A DNA stretch of 64,000 nt from positions 1,154,547 through 1,218,546 of the forward strand of contig NC_057020.1 in assembly GCF_000002595.2 (NCBI RefSeq). Reading direction: 5' to 3'. The translations under genes and the position numbers were made by a program. This document shows, in pieces, positions 12,109 through 22,154 of the stretch (the first letter of the stretch is position 1; each line of letters starts with the position of its first letter). This stretch comes from Chlamydomonas reinhardtii (Eukaryota; Chlorophyta; Chlorophyceae; Chlamydomonadales; Chlamydomonadaceae). The notes under the pieces are model-generated. The model was given only the letters and a program-made list of their open reading frames with translations. It was not told the DNA's origin and made no database searches.

Positions 12109-13242
12109 TGCACAGCAGTACATACCGTACTGCCACGCTCATTGGTGATTTTATAATTGGTGACAGTAAGAAATCGCGTTGGAATCAAACAGGCTGACAC
12201 AGACTTTGGTGATGGGCTCTGGCAGGCGCCAGGCCGAATTACACCAGTGTCACAGAATTGGTGATGGGACCCCCCGAATCGTACCCAGCGTCTCCAGCCC
12301 CGGCAGCTGCAACACACGCCCCGCGCTTGCAGGCGCTCTCCAGCCAACGTCCCGCAGGACTTCTGCTGCTCAGCTTAACAACCACACACCCAGCAGCACC
12401 GTACCGTACGGTATGCAACACAAGCCCCGCGCTTGCAGGCGCAGTCAGGCGCTATCCAGCCAATGTCCCATAGCTTAAGCTGCTTAGGGCGTTGCAGCTT
12501 GGCCTTGTCTTGGCTGTCTCCGGTTTTAAGAATTAAGACAAGCCATGCATGCCCGTGCACGCCAACGTCACGGCCCCTACGACATGCATATAATTGTTTT
12601 CCCCATCATAAGCGCTATCGAGCAACCGCAGCCTATCGAGCAGCCGTCAGCCATGCCTAATTGCATATGATCTCTCGACATGCGAACCGGCTAACGTCGG
12701 GACACCACGCTTTCAGTCCCAGCGGGCCTCTACGGTATGTCTGATACTGCTGGCGACTGAAGCCTGACTGAGCAATGCCGCAGCGTGTAGTAGATGTGGA
12801 TGGCAAACCCTTGGCACACGCGCCGGCCCAGAGCTGCTTCCGAGGTAAGGGATCAGCTGCTGCCAGGCCGACGCGGCTGGCGAGCAGCTCCAACATGCAC
12901 TGCAGGTGCCCTTCCCAGGAGGCCGTTGGAACCGTGCGTACCACAAGACTGCCGCCAGGGGTGCCACCCCTGACTGCCGCCTGCCGCAGCACCTGCATCG
13001 GCAATGCAAAGCACCAGCGACTGATGCAGCTCTTGGGCGCGAAGCTCTGCTGTTGTGCTGTTGTGCTGTTGTGCTGTCGGCGCGTTGGTCGTTGCGCGGG
13101 CGCCTATGCGCCCTGCTACGTCACTGCTGCTCGCCGCTGCCCTGGCCGCCGCCTGCCGCTTCCTCGGGGCAACGATGCCAAGACTGGTTAGTCACTTGCT
13201 GCTGGATGCCCCTGACGCTGAAGAGCAAGGCTACGCGAAGGG
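12109..13242. other. Unexplained stretch between the F-box gene and YIF1-like gene
   Basis: I could not assign a gene here. The first part should hold the F-box gene 3' UTR, although no TGTAA signal is seen. Open frames exist on both strands at about 12660-13200 (for example minus 13004-12660 and plus 13055-13339). One minus frame has a helix-like stretch (LQCMLELLASRVGLAAADPL), but no start, splice plan or family could be supported. The region may hold a decayed gene or unannotated exons. Confidence 0.4.
12311..12469 (+). repeat. Short imperfect direct repeat
   Basis: Two copies (about 12311-12353 and 12416-12469) share the words GCCCCGCGCTTGCAGGCGC and CCAGCCAA(C/T)GTCCC. The second copy has about ten extra bases in the middle. 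Confidence 0.6.
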
Positions 13243-13247
13243 TTACA
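13243..13247 (-). terminator. TGTAA polyadenylation signal, YIF1-like gene
   Basis: TTACA on the plus strand reads TGTAA on the minus strand, 325 bp after the YIF1-like stop codon at 13574-13572. The 13248-13571 interval is therefore likely 3' UTR. It is C-rich and without coding signal. Confidence 0.45.
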
Positions 13248-13571
13248 AAGAAAGCTTAAACGTCCAAGGGCCGCACACCATAAACATCACACGAGAATGC
13301 AAGAGTCTGAGAATGCAATGTTCTGCGACCTGTGCGGCCTGAGGACCATCCATCCGCGGCGCCATCGGCACCTCCCGCACTTACGTGCGTCACTCGCAAT
13401 TCCACATCCCCCCAGCAGCTGCGACCCCCCCCCTTCTGAACTCTCCACCTCCACCTTCACCTCCTCCACCCTCAACCCACCAACCACACTCCACCGGCAC
13501 TCCAGTTTCCGCCTCCACAACCTCACCTTGACTCACACACCGCCCACGCCGCCGCAGTGTCCGCAGGCCTG

Positions 13572-16500
13572 TCACGGCCTCACTCCCAGGTAGAAGGCGA
13601 AGGGGAACTGGAACAACGCCAAGCCCAGCAGCAAGTAGTTGACCAGCGTCATGTCGCGGCCGGGGCCTGAAGAGGAGGAGGAGATGAGAGGGAGGGGCGA
13701 GGTAGGTGGGAAGGAGCGGGGGCGATGACTGAGGGCGGTGTGGACACGGGAGAGCGAGAGATGCGGCGGACCTTACTGCAGGACATCCGTTCCTTGCACC
13801 CCTTGCCCGGGCAGTTGAGCACCTCCTCAGGCAGCCCTCCGCGCCTACCTCTCCAGTCCCAGCCCGCCATCATGCCCACCCCATGCCACCCTATACCCCA
13901 CCCCACCCCATGAATCCCTGTGTCTCCCTAGTTTCTTACTGGGAACGGTAGAACCCACCCCGCCCCACACCCCGCACGCAGCCCACGCAGCTCACCGTAG
14001 CCGCGCGTCTCCTGGAAGATGACGCGCTTCATGGTGCGCACCAGGAAGATGGCGGAGCACAGGCTGCCGTAGCCCCACGCCGCCAGGTAGGCCCAGCGGC
14101 CCGCCGCCTGGCCCGCCAGGATGGCGACGCACACGGGCACGAAGGTGTAGCCGGTGTAGGCCGCCAGCTCCACCCAGGGCACGGAGGCGGGCAGCGCCAT
14201 GGCGCGCAGGACGGCCTTGGCCACCAGCAGGTGCACCAGCCAGGCCATGGCGCCGGACCACACCTGGAGGGGGGAGGGTGCGGGAGGGTGCGGGAGGGTG
14301 CGGAAGGGTGCGGGAGCAGGGCGGAGAGTAGGGCGAGTGAGGAGGGTGAGTGAGGAGGAGGGAGGGTGGGGTGCAGGTGTTCGCGCATGACGGCGCGCAC
14401 GGGCTGTTGCCACCGTCCACCCCCATTCACGGAGCCCGCCGCAGCCCTTCCCCCACCCCAAGAAGCGGTGCATGGACTCCCCTGGGCCGTCGTCGGGTTC
14501 CGGGTCTCGGCCTCTCGTAGGAACGGTGAAAACAGCCCCCCGCTGTCCCCGCCTCTGCCCCCCCCACACACCCACCCGCACCCGGTCCCGGCCCCACCAG
14601 CGGATACATGTTGTCGGGCTTGAACTTGCCGTGGCCGGCCTGGCACAGCGCCACCAGCAGCGAGTAGGTCCACAGCGCCGACAACGGCACGTACAGGTCG
14701 GGGCTGTTCACGTCCACCTTGGGCGGCTTGAAGGCGGGGCCGCCCTGCATCTGAGGGTGGGTGGATGGGTGGGTAGATAGGTGGGTGGGTGGGTGACAAG
14801 GAGGGCACACGGGGTAGTTGGAGGGGCCCGAGAGCCGTACGACAGCGCGACGTGGTGCGCAGGTGAGAGGCAGGGAAGGCACGGTCGCGAGGCGCGCAGG
14901 TGAGGGGCAGGGAAGGCGGGCTGGATGCGGAGGGGCCCGCCGCCCGCGCACCTGCTCCGGCGTCCGCGTGTAGGTCCAGCGCTTCAGGTAAGGCGCCATG
15001 AGCATGAGCAGCTTGGACAGCACTGCGCGGGGGGGCCAAGAAGGGAGGCGTGTGCAGCCCATTTAAGCCCAGTTAGGGAAGAGAAGTAGAGCACCAGGGA
15101 GAGACCCGCAGCCAGAATCGTCAAAGCGTGAACACAACCTCAGCGCCTCCGCAGCGGAAGCGGCAGCCGCACCCCGCATCTAGTGTTCACTGCTTCAGCG
15201 CCCACGCATAGCTGCAAGCGGCTGTTCCTTGTTACAGTCCATGCCCCGCCTGCCCGGATCCGCCCCTACATGCCCACCAGCGCACCCATCGCTTCCAGCG
15301 AGAGGTCGTAAAGCGCCCCGCACGCGCGAGCTACCGCCCAACACTCCCACCGCCTCGCTATCGTTATTACAGCTGGCCATGCAGCCTCCGGCAGCCTCAA
15401 TCCCGATTGCCACCATTCCAACCAGTGCCCCAATTGCGCTCTGTAAGCCCCCGCCTTGTCCCTTGCTGCTTCTTAACTGGGGGAGTTGGGACGGTGACAA
15501 CAACCCGCCTCTTTCAAGGACGGCCACCCCCACCGCGCTGCAGCCACGCCTCACCGTACTGCTGGCTGATGGCGAAGTGGAAATGCAGCGCACCGCCGGT
15601 GAAGGCGCCCACGCGCTGCTGCATGCGCTCAAACTGCTGCGCGCCCCAGTTCTGACCGCCGCTGAACAGGTTCCCTGTGCGTGCGCATGTGTGCATACAC
15701 ACAAACACACACAAGCGTGGCATGAACAGCAGCTTGTGAGACGCGACGACTGATGCGTTTGACACTTGACACCCGGGGTTGGTTGCGCGTGTACAAACCG
15801 AGTCACTACGCCCGCCTTTCTCGAGGCCCCGTTGAAGGTACCTGCGCCACGCACCTGCCGCCATCAACCCAAGAGGATTCAACGGCATGCCGAATGCAGG
15901 CGCCGCGCCAGCAGAGGGGTCAGGGCCCGGAGCCGGCTACAGAGAAACCAGGCCAGGGGCCATCCAGCAAGTCAGCAGGAGAATGGAACTTGACCTGGCC
16001 AAGATTACTGCCCCTCAGCTTTCTTCACCATTGCCCAGCTTGGCCAACCGGCTGCCACCGACACAGGACCATTGACATGCAGAATGCTGTCAAAGACCAC
16101 TCCAGCCGTGCCCGGCCCAAGGCTGCTTCTGGACAAGACGCCTCCCCTCACCCCAAACAACCCACTGGCTCACCTGCTGCGGCATGTAGGGCTGTTGGTG
16201 CTGCTGCGCGTAGGCAGGGTTGTATCCCTGCTGCGGCGCGTACGACTGCGGCGGTACCTGGTGGGGCTGCTGCGGGTGCTGCTGCTGCGGCATGTAAGCC
16301 GTGTGCGGTTGTGGCGCGCCGGGCACGCCAGGTATGAAGGGCATTGGGCCCGGGGGCGCTGGTCCCGGAGGAGCGGGCCCGGGAGGCGGCGGACCCGGCG
16401 GGGGCGGGCCTGGGGGCATTGCGTACGTATGTGGCCCCGGTAGCTGCCCGCTGCGAGGCGCCTGTGGTGCCATGTGCTGGCCGGGCATTGGGTGACCGCC

Positions 16501-16587
16501 TGCGGGCTGGCTGTAGAACTGCTGGCCGGCGTGGGGGTGTTGCCCGTCGCCGTGCCCGCCCGGGGCGCCCGGGCCGGGCTGGTACAT
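13572..16587 (-). CDS. YIF1: YIF1-family ER-Golgi membrane protein
   Basis: YIF1 proteins pair with YIP1 and act in ER-to-Golgi vesicle transport. The model has 400 residues in seven exons: 16587-16174, 15936-15855, 15674-15555, 15022-14952, 14750-14598, 14263-13996 and 13666-13572, all joins in frame. The first about 140 residues are Pro/Gly/Gln-rich, with GPPPPGPPPPGP-type repeats, as in the cytosolic tails of this family. The core follows the family order: FAISQQYG, then KRWTYTR, then the signature DVNSPDLYVPLSALWTY opening the first membrane span. Several hydrophobic segments follow, with AAYTGYTFVPV, and the last span near LVNYLLLGLALFQ. The segment after QQYG is shorter than in animal YIF1, so one small exon between 15023 and 15554 may have been missed. 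The gene is head to head with the FUN14-family gene, 293 bp apart. Confidence 0.85.
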
Positions 16588-16880
16588 GTTTTTAGTGCAA
16601 GAGAAATGTAATTCCGGCTTGCACTAGTGCAGTGGAGGCGTCCGAAGGCGGTCTACGCCTCTAAATGATCGCGCAAATTTGAACGCAAGGGGGATACAAT
16701 GTTACTGATAGCGATAGTCAGCTTGTATGTACTGGAGACTTGTTATATGGGAAGCGGGACGGGTATGGCGACCTGTCCTAGCGCCAAAGTTCAATCATCG
16801 GCCTCACGCAGGATCGCACTTGCAGCCGCGCTGCCGCAGAACTTCACTTAAGCAGCAGTATAAGGTCGGAACTGCAGCTG
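16588..16880. promoter_or_regulatory. Divergent upstream region, YIF1-like / FUN14-like
   Basis: 293 bp between two divergent start codons. No strong TATA element is seen. The stretch is only a little less GC-rich than the genes. It probably holds both 5' UTRs and promoter elements. Confidence 0.35.
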
Positions 16881-18903
16881 ATGTCCTCGTCTATCGCACG
16901 GTTTATCGGAATGGCAGCTCGCGTACCTGGGCTTTCCTCGCGCGGCCTGACGCGCCGCTACCAGGTATGTGTAAACGCATCAGATGACCTGACGTCACAG
17001 CTTGCTGAGCATGGCGACCCTGTCTCGACATGCCCGACAACTGTTGCACCTTCGCGACTGAACCGCCAACTATCGCGCGCCCTCACGCGTTGGTGTGCAC
17101 GCAACATGTTGCAGGGAGCATGGATGACTGGCGTCGCGCCCGTGGTGCGCAACGCGCGGTGAGCCGATTGCACATTTGCATAGGGGCCCGCTCCAGTACT
17201 TTCTGAGTTTCCAGGTCCATACCAACAGTGCGCTCGTTTTCTGGGCTTAAGAAGCGTCTACGTGTATTGGTTGTTGCGGGTTGGCCAGACGATTTGTTCG
17301 ACACTCGGGGCGGGCGTTGTGCGTTTTGCACCGCAGGCCCCTGACGTCGCTTTCTGCCGTGCTGGGCGGTGGCGGTGGATCTGGTGGCGGCAATGGGCGC
17401 GGCGGCAACAGCGGTGGCCGCGGTGAGACGGTTGCACCAGGGCTGGCTGGCCCCCGTCTCTGCTCACTCCAACCGCATGCTGCATCTCGCCCACCCGCCG
17501 CCAGTCTCTATCCTTAATGCAAAATCTTTCCACATACACCGCTTAAACGCCCGCAGGCGGCCCTGAGCAGGGCCCTTCCGGTGGCAGCGGCTGGGGCCGC
17601 ACGGCGGCGTTCGCGCTGGCCGGGGGCATGCTGTTTACGGCTGAGGCTAGCTGGGCCGCCAAGAAGACGGAGCCGGCGAAGGCGGCGTCGCCCGCCAAGG
17701 ATGAAATGACGGTGGACAAGGTGCGTGGCACGAGGGTTGGCGCTGTGCGCCTGGGCGGTGAGGCCTGGGCCCTGGCCTGGGGCATGCTGCTGACCGGCTG
17801 CGCGGGAGGGGCCCACGCGTCGCGCACGCAGGCGTCTGGTGCCAAGCACTTCACGCGTTGGCGCCTTGGCTGCGCAGGTGACGGATATGCTGTGGAACCT
17901 GGCCGGGCCCATCCTGACCAACCTGGGCTTCTCAGGCTGTGTGGGCGCCGCTGCCGGTATCGCCCTCAAGGTGAGGCTGCAGCTGCAATCGTGCGTGTCT
18001 GCCTGATGCGGCAGCAGCGGGTGCGGATGAATTACGAAAGCCAATGAAGCGCTGCTGTTGAGTGCCCTGCGTATCAACGGCTTCGCCTGATGGATGGCAT
18101 AACTGAACGCAATCGTGCTGCACTGTACCTGATCCCCCCAACCTGTACGCATCTGCTCCCATCTGAACAGAAAGTGGGCCAGTTCATGGCCGTGTGCGTC
18201 GGCCTGTTGTTCCTTATGGTGCAAGGCCTCGCTTACACTGGCTTCATCACCGGTGAGGTTACCGAGGTTAAGGGTACCGGGGAATAAAAAGTCGTCATGA
18301 GCTCGGTTTGTCTGGGAGTTCAGGGCGTGGTATGGAGGCCCGGGGGGGGGGGGGGCGTGCAAGTCGTGCACTGAACCAGGTGTGCACGAGGTCTCCCTGA
18401 ATTTCGCAAGTCCCTGTATTCAGCACACATTGTTTACCACATGTTTCAGATGGAATATAAAGCTTCATCTTGAGACCTGGCATATCTGCTTGTTCTCATT
18501 GCAGTTAACTGGACGCACGTGCACAGCACTGTGTCCAACGTGCTCGACGTCAACAAGGATGGGTGAGGAGTCACGCCATGTACAGCCGCATCGCGAATCA
18601 GTGTCAGAGCAGTGTGGGACCGTTTGCGCTATTGGTCGCATGCGGTTGGTCTTGGGACTTACCAGGCTGGTTCGAGTCCGTATGGCCAGGCGTTCGCAAG
18701 GGCGGGTGGCAGTCTGCACCTTTCAAGGGCCCGCAGTAACAAGTCCAAACAAAGCCCACGCCCATCATGTCGCCGCCTGCAGGAAGCTGGATGCTAACGA
18801 TTTCAAGCACATCGTCAACAACGGCCTGGGCGTGCTGTCGCAGGGCGTGCCGTCCGTCGGCGGTTTCCTCGGTGGCTTCCTGCTCGCCATCAAGCAGTTT
18901 TGA
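16881..18903 (+). CDS. FUN14-family membrane protein with an EF-hand-like loop
   Basis: FUN14-domain proteins are small organelle membrane proteins. Animal FUNDC1 is a mitophagy receptor of the outer mitochondrial membrane. The model has 293 residues in seven exons: 16881-17158, 17337-17422, 17557-17720, 17878-17970, 18171-18252, 18505-18562 and 18783-18903. The N-terminal about 90 residues are Arg/Ser-rich and low in acidic residues, like an organelle transit peptide. A Gly-rich linker and a Lys/Ala-rich stretch follow. The FUN14 core runs from about residue 177: NLGFSGCVGAAAGIALKKVG, a hydrophobic span, then GLAYTGFITVNW. Between the FUN14 core and the C-terminal hydrophobic helix is DVNKDGKLDAND, a near-canonical EF-hand loop. 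The targeted organelle (plastid or mitochondrion) cannot be decided by eye. Exon 1 contains a possible 36-nt intron that I rejected as too short. Confidence 0.8.
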
Positions 18904-19166
18904 GGGCAGGGAAGCGATCGAGTTGGCAGCTTGTGATCGATGAACAGCAGGTGTTCAGACTGAGTGCTCGTATGTGGCAATGTTGTAGGATGTATCATGC
19001 CTTAAACTGGCGCACTGGCTGCGGCTATGCAGAGATGGAGTGGTGGCAGCGGGCGAGGGGTGGGTGGAGGCGCGCGTGTTGTTCGTTGGTTTGTGCCTTC
19101 ACGGCACCTGGCCATGTTGGCAGCTTTGCTTGATGCGTATTCATTCTTTACGGTACATGAAGTGCA

Positions 19167-19171
19167 TGTAA
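19167..19171 (+). terminator. TGTAA polyadenylation signal, FUN14-like gene
   Basis: TGTAA lies 264 bp after the FUN14-like stop codon. The interval 18904-19166 shows no coding signal and is probably 3' UTR. Confidence 0.5.
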
Positions 19172-19297
19172 GCTCTTTAGCGACTGGCTCAACAACGCTC
19201 ACACAGCGACAGTCCGCGCCAGGTCAAGGGCTCTCAGCTCACTTACTCGTGGTCGACAGCTTTATTGGCCATATAACAACGTGTAAACGTCGCTGGG

Positions 19298-21727
19298 ATG
19301 CCGCGGATCGAGGTTCGTGCTTGCGGACTTTGCATGCTGCTTCGCGACGCTTCTAACTGGGTGCCTGTCCATTGCAGGATGAGATTTACAAGCTTAATTC
19401 TGAAATTGACAAGTTTCTGGCTGAGGAGGGAGATGGAGACAGCGGCGACGAGGGCTCGAGTGCGGAAGCCGTGACGCTTCGCCCCAAGTGAGCGATGTTG
19501 CATGTTTTACCAAGCTTGGACCCAAGGGCATGGCATGTGAGATGGCAGGGCCCTGGCGAAAACCCGCCCGACTCACGCTCACCCGACCACCGCTGTACTG
19601 AGGACCACCCTTGACCACCATCCGCTGCCTCTGCCGTCTCCGCAACTGCAGGCCCGGTGCCATCACGCCCCTTGGCGTCCGCGTTGACCGGGGGGCAGGC
19701 TTCTTGGGCGCCAACGGAGCAACAGCAACGATAGGGGAAATGGACTCAACCCTGGCCAACATCCGGGCCTGGAAGCAGAAGCACGAGCGGGAGATGGTGA
19801 GACGTGCAAGCTAGGGCCTGCACCTGTCGCCTCCAACGCCTTGGTGCGAGCGTATGGGATAAGTACCCCATGCGCCTGCCAACCTACCGCTCCGACACTG
19901 CTTTCCTGCGCACGCGCTTCCCATGCAGCTGGAGATGCGCCAGCGAAACGAGCAGCGAAACGAGGCGCTTGCACAGGCTGCTGGCTCAGGCGATGCCAAG
20001 CTAGGCGCCCAGCCTGGAGCTCCTGCACCGGATGTCCCGGGTGATGCACTGCAGGCGGCAGCGCAGGGTGCAATTACAACGGCGCTGGGGGATGAGGCTG
20101 ATGCCGATCTGCGCGAGTTGACGCGGGAGAGGCGCGAGCGGCAGGAGCGCCTCGTGTCAGGCATACGACAAAAGTACTCAGCGGCAGAGGACGGCTCGGG
20201 GCTGGGTAGAGGCGGGGTAGATGGCGGCGGTATAGGAGCAGGATCGGACGGCCCGGCGGCGCAAGCACTGCTGGCGGCCAGCGGAGTCCGGGCGTCTCGG
20301 CCCAGGTGCGTATACACTATGCAGGAACGTCTGTGGAATACCTTGCTGACGTCGTACGCAACTTGCACGGCCTATCCTGCACTGCTGTTTTGTACGGCAT
20401 GGCCCTGGACTTCGTCACTTGGCCACCATCTTTGCTAGTTGCTTGCAATAGCAACGTCGCCCCTGGATTGCTGCCCGCAGCGTGAGCCACCCCCCGCTAG
20501 AATCCTTGCTGCGAGATCTTAACGGTAAGGACGTGCACGACTTACAATGCAACGGGCAGAACTGATATGCAACACACCATGAACATGCTCATCAGGTCAT
20601 TCTGGTTGTTACTACATACTTACTCGACCGCAACCACATGCGGGCGCTGGCGTTTCTTCATGCCATGCAGTGTGGAGCTCAGTAGACCCAGCAACCTCGG
20701 CGGCAGTGGGAGCGCGAGTAACGTACATGCCTCCTGGTACCTCGGCGGGACTGGACCGGCCCATCAGCGCAGCTCGCAAGTAAGCGCATCATGGCTTCGA
20801 GGTCGGCTTTCCCTACCCCTTTTATCACTTTATCAGCCACACCCCGTGCGTCGCAACGCCCCACGCCCAGCGCAAGGTTCATTTTGCCGCCCTCGTCATG
20901 GTCACAGGAAGGCGGAGGTGGCAGCCAATGCGGCAGTGCTTCGTGGCCAGCAGCTGATGGCGGAGCTAGAGGCGGAGCTGAGGGCGCTGGAGGGCCCGGG
21001 AGGTGCTGGCGGCGGCGGCGGCGCCGACGCCGGTAGTACTGCTGCGAGGCCAGGGGACACCCTGGGTGATGTGGCCTCGTTCACTGGGATGCGGGCGTCA
21101 AGCTTCGCCCGGCCAGGCAGCGGTAGTGGGCCACTGGGCGCGGTGGACATGAACGGCAGGAGTGCAGCTGGCGTCTCTGAAGCAGGAGGGCTGGGCTTCT
21201 CCGGGTCCGGGGGCGGGGTCGGCGGGGCGGCAGCGGACGCGGGGCTCCCTTTGGACCCGCTGTTGGACTGGTCGGTGCAGCTGCAGGGCGTGCTTGCCAG
21301 AATGGATGCGCTGCAGACCGGGTACCAGGCAGGGGCGCTGGCGGCAGCATGCGGCGCGGACACAAGCAGCCGCCCTGGCAGCGGCCGTGCCGGCGGCTCT
21401 GGCGCCGGCAGCGCGGCCGGGCTCCGCACTGCATCGGCATCGTCGCTGATGCCGCCGCGGCCGGGCAGCGCCCGCATCAAGCTGGACCCGCTGCCGCAAG
21501 CGCCAGCGCTGCTAGCTGCCGCCGCAGCTGCGGCCGCGTCAGGGTCTGCAAGGGGGCAGCCCGGCGCAGCAGTGAAGAGGTCTGGGTCGAGTGGCAGCAC
21601 AAGCATGGCTGGCGGCGGTACACAACAGGAAGATCCGGGCCCGGGTGCCGGGTCGGAGTCGGTGCACTTCGCCGGCAGCCGCATACGGCAGCTGCGTGAA
21701 ATGCAGCGTCAGGACTCTGCGCAGTAG
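19298..21727 (+). CDS. Unrecognised coiled-coil protein (about 539 aa)
   Basis: Not assigned to a family. The model is 19298-19312 (tentative start exon, MPRIE), 19378-19487, 19652-19796, 19929-20305, 20481-20524, 20671-20779 and 20908-21727. It keeps one frame throughout and gives 539 residues. Visible parts in order: an acidic N terminus (EIDKFLAEEGDGDSGDEG), a helical stretch IRAWKQKHEREMLEMRQRNE, another Arg/Glu-rich helix (RELTRERRERQERL), a conserved-looking SHPPLESLLRDLN, then KAEVAANAAVLRGQQLMAEL running into a helix. The last about 230 residues are Gly/Ala/Ser-rich. The first exon is weak because its donor is GTTCGT and its intron only 65 nt; the true start could be elsewhere. The helical, charged make-up suggests a structural or scaffold protein. 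Confidence 0.6.
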
Positions 21728-22154
21728 CATAGGTGGCCCTTGTGTGGTGCGGTTGCATGGTGCGGGCGAGCCATAGTTCAGCGTGATGCATTCATGCAGG
21801 GTAATGATTGACTGACTGACTGCCGGCTGTCTGACTGCCGGCTGCCTGGGATTTGGGAGGCACGCCTCCACCCACGTTGCCGCTGTTGCTGGGCCGCGAC
21901 GCAGGCACGACGCAGGCCCCGCCGCCGCAGCGCCAGCGAGCGTGCGGTCGGCTCGGGCATCTGGCATGGTGGATAGAATGGTGACTATCGAGACTGGAAG
22001 CGAACTCGTCGTTCTTGTGTAATAATTTATAGATCTTGTAGCTGTAAACAGTATAGCAAATGCTGGCGTAGCACACGTACCACTTGCAAATTGTAGTCGA
22101 CTAGCTTTTCCGCCTGCCAGCACCCAGCGGCGTACCGTTCCGGATAGAACCACG
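21728..22154. promoter_or_regulatory. 3' UTR of the coiled-coil gene and promoter of MYND copy C
   Basis: Two TGTAA words (22018-22022 and 22043-22047) are candidate polyadenylation signals for the upstream gene. A TATA-like TTTATAGA (about 22026-22033) lies about 125 bp before the copy C start, so the transcripts may nearly abut. A short direct repeat (GACTGCCGGCTG) occurs twice near 21818-21842. No gene is seen. Confidence 0.4.

Noticed and set aside
15195-15500. Minus-strand stretch with SAIGALVGMVAIGIEAA as a missing YIF1 exon
   Set aside because: The phase does not fit the neighbouring exons, and the peptide does not match the segment missing from YIF1.
16965-17000. Possible 36-nt intron in exon 1 of the FUN14-like gene
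   Set aside because: It has GT and AG borders and is in frame either way, but it is shorter than introns normally spliced in green algae.
18668-18685. GGTTCGAGTCC, a tRNA T-loop-like word
   Set aside because: The flanking bases do not form a five-pair T stem and no acceptor or anticodon arm is found. It lies inside intron 6 of the FUN14-like gene.
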